From the NCBI GenBank assembly GCA_019459055.1, contig JAIBEI010000050.1:62001-126000 (forward strand): 64,000 nucleotides of DNA, given 5' to 3'. Of this stretch, positions 62,663 to 64,000 are shown piece after piece (positions within the stretch are counted from its first letter, which is position 1; every line of letters begins with the position of its first letter). A program made the translations under genes and the position numbers. Under the pieces are notes generated by a model, which was not told where the DNA came from, searched no databases, and worked only from the letters and a program-made list of their open reading frames with translations. This stretch comes from Thiobacillus sp. (GTDB lineage: Bacteria; Pseudomonadota; Gammaproteobacteria; Burkholderiales; Thiobacillaceae).

Positions 62663-63756
62663 CAGATCCCCAGCTTCACGAACATGATGGCAAACATGGC
62701 ATTGAGGATGATGATGGCGACCAGGCTCTGCACCACGGTGGACGTGGTGTTGGCGCCGACGCTGCGCGCGTCGCGGCTGACCGAAAGCCCCATGCGGCAG
62801 GCGATGAGCGCGATGAAGATGGCGAACACCGGCGCCTTGCCCAGGCCCACCAGCAGGGTTTTCAGGTCCAACACGTCCGCCACCCGGTCCATGAACATGG
62901 AATAGGAGATATCCAGCTGCTGCTGCGTCACCAGCATGCCGCCGGCCATTCCGGCGATGTCGCCGATGAAGACCAGCAGCGGCAGGGCTAGCAGCAAGGC
63001 CAGGATGCGCGGGATCACCAGCACCGCCAGCGGCGACAGGCCGAGCGTGGCGATGGCGTCGATTTCCTCGGTCACCTTCATGGTGCCGATCTGCGCGGTG
63101 ATGGCGGCGCCGCTGCGCCCGGCCACCAGGACGGCGACAATGATCGGCGAGACTTCGCGCAGGATCGCCAGCAGCAGGCCGTCGACGACGAAAATGTTGG
63201 CGCCGTATTGCTGCGCCTGATCCCCCAGCAGGTAGGCGAACACCACGCCGAGCAGGAACAGCATGCCGATCACGATGGGAATCGCGCCGACGAACACCGT
63301 GCGCACCTGGGCGCCGAATTCGCGCCAGCGCCAGCGCCCCGGGCGCGGCAGCAACGCCATCAATTCGATGGACAGGCGACCGATGAAGTCGAGCAGGCCG
63401 ACCACATGGCCCCACACGGCGATGCTGCCGCGCCCGGTGAGGGCGAGCACGCCTTCGCTGCGCGGGTCGGGCTGGGCGGCGGTGGCCGCGCTGTGCGGCG
63501 CCACCAGCTTGAACATCGCCAGATGCTGCGGCTGGAAGCCGCGCAGTTCGGGCATCGGGTCGCCAGCCTGCGGGCGCGCCGCGGCCAGCAGCAGCCACGC
63601 GCCGTTGGTATCAAGCCGGGTGACGCCGGCGCCGTCAAGGATGCGCACGGACTTGCCGGCCAGCTTCGGCAGCGCGGACGCGGCATCGGCTTGCCAGGCG
63701 CCGCTGGCGATCAGCGCGCCCTGCGCTTCGTCGAAGTGCGCGCTTGCCGCCGTCAT
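62662..63756 (-). CDS. MlaE-family permease with N-terminal STAS-like domain
   Basis: A 364-residue protein, about 100 residues longer than a bare MlaE. The extra N-terminus (about 1-95) looks like a STAS domain (LIASGAWQADAASALPKLAG, then VRILDGAGVTRLDTNGAWLL). The membrane part shows GAQVRTVFVGAIPIVIGMLF, REVSPIIVAVLVAGRSGAAI and TEEIDAIATLGLSPLAVLVI, all MlaE hallmarks. In the separate Mla system the STAS protein is MlaB, so this is a natural MlaB-MlaE fusion. It overlaps the preceding gene by ATGA. Confidence 0.92.
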   Translation of the reverse strand: MTAASAHFDEAQGALIASGAWQADAASALPKLAGKSVRILDGAGVTRLDTNGAWLLLAAARPQAGDPMPELRGFQPQHLAMFKLVAPHSAATAAQPDPRSEGVLALTGRGSIAVWGHVVGLLDFIGRLSIELMALLPRPGRWRWREFGAQVRTVFVGAIPIVIGMLFLLGVVFAYLLGDQAQQYGANIFVVDGLLLAILREVSPIIVAVLVAGRSGAAITAQIGTMKVTEEIDAIATLGLSPLAVLVIPRILALLLALPLLVFIGDIAGMAGGMLVTQQQLDISYSMFMDRVADVLDLKTLLVGLGKAPVFAIFIALIACRMGLSVSRDARSVGANTTSTVVQSLVAIIILNAMFAIMFVKLGI

Positions 63757-64000
63757 GCGAGATTGAGCGGGTTGCCGGGATCGACGCCCGGCATGAAGGG
63801 CAGGCCGCGCTCGCGGTGGGTGACCTGATAGACGCAGCCGATCCAGTTGCCGATCACCGCCTCGGCGGTGTCGTGCCAGGTGTTGTCGAGCAGCGGCAGC
63901 AGGAGGGATTCCGGGAAGACCAGCGTCTCGCCCGCCTGCGTGCGGCTGCCGAATTCAGCCAGCAGCGCCTGCGCCTGGCGGTCGAAGTAGCGCGCCGGGA
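63753..64000 (-). CDS. C-terminal part of a MetA-like homoserine O-acyltransferase (partial)
   Basis: About 81 residues are visible, the 5' part lying beyond the right edge. They read RYFDRQAQALLAEFG and LDNTWHDTAEAVIGNWIGC, and end PFMPGVDPGNPLNLA. The NTW-x9-NW-x3-VYQ(V/I)T layout matches the MetA homoserine succinyl/acetyltransferase C-terminus. The enzyme would start methionine synthesis. The stop overlaps the permease start in ATGA. The short visible part limits confidence. Confidence 0.55.
   Translation of the reverse strand, partial: PARYFDRQAQALLAEFGSRTQAGETLVFPESLLLPLLDNTWHDTAEAVIGNWIGCVYQVTHRERGLPFMPGVDPGNPLNLA

Overview
The window is GC-rich chromosomal DNA from a betaproteobacterium. 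The evidence is the gene order lipA ... tlpA-like, lipB, ybeD, dat, dac, rlpA, rodA, mrdA, mreDCB // gatCAB, together with an exosortase A (XrtA/EpsH) exopolysaccharide locus of the kind seen in Rhodocyclales, Nitrosomonadales and Thiobacillus-like bacteria. The genus cannot be fixed from sequence reading alone. No rRNA, tRNA, CRISPR array, transposase or prophage gene was seen.

Region 1 (about 1-36.2 kb) is one very large polysaccharide and protein-sorting locus, almost all on the minus strand. From a candidate sigma-54 promoter near 36.26 kb it runs through the outer-membrane export lipoprotein, chain-length protein, BY-kinase, outer-membrane protein and AAA ATPase. Next come WecB, a polysaccharide deacetylase, a FemAB-like protein and a glycosyltransferase, then exosortase A fused to EpsI, two more glycosyltransferases around a glutamine-dependent amidotransferase, and another glycosyltransferase. 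The last part holds a sulfotransferase, a CapK-like adenylating enzyme and an O-antigen-ligase-like polymerase. Most neighbours overlap by ATGA, GTGA or TGATG, so they are translationally coupled. Downstream lies an accessory block: a kelch-like protein, an NHL propeller, a third propeller and a large RIFT-barrel lyase-like protein, all secreted. A divergent asparagine-synthetase homologue has lost its N-terminal cysteine. A second small cluster follows (sulfotransferase, membrane-anchored deacetylase, two glycosyltransferases, TPR protein), then a methyltransferase on the plus strand.

Region 2 (36.4-40.9 kb, plus strand) holds a MazG-like hydrolase, a thioredoxin-like ferredoxin, an alpha/beta hydrolase and a NodI/NodJ-type ABC exporter interrupted by a small inverted-repeat element. 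It ends with a PEP-CTERM protein, a likely XrtA substrate, which carries its own candidate sigma-54 promoter.

Region 3 (40.9-52.2 kb) is lipoate synthesis and cell-shape/peptidoglycan machinery. The PBP5-like D,D-carboxypeptidase homologue here has substitutions in all three catalytic motifs. Region 4 (52.3-59.8 kb) holds gatCAB, pyrE, a DUF4124 protein, xthA, an AmpG-like transporter and a TauE/SafE-type membrane protein. Region 5 (59.8-64 kb, minus strand) holds a DUF4426 protein and an Mla/Pqi-type lipid ABC transporter operon, ending in a truncated MetA-like acyltransferase.

The points most worth a second look are the cysteine-less asparagine-synthetase homologue, the motif-degenerate PBP5 homologue, the paired sigma-54 sites that could co-regulate the EPS operon and the PEP-CTERM gene, the secreted propeller/lyase module, and several small repeat elements that have altered gene ends or intergenic spacers.
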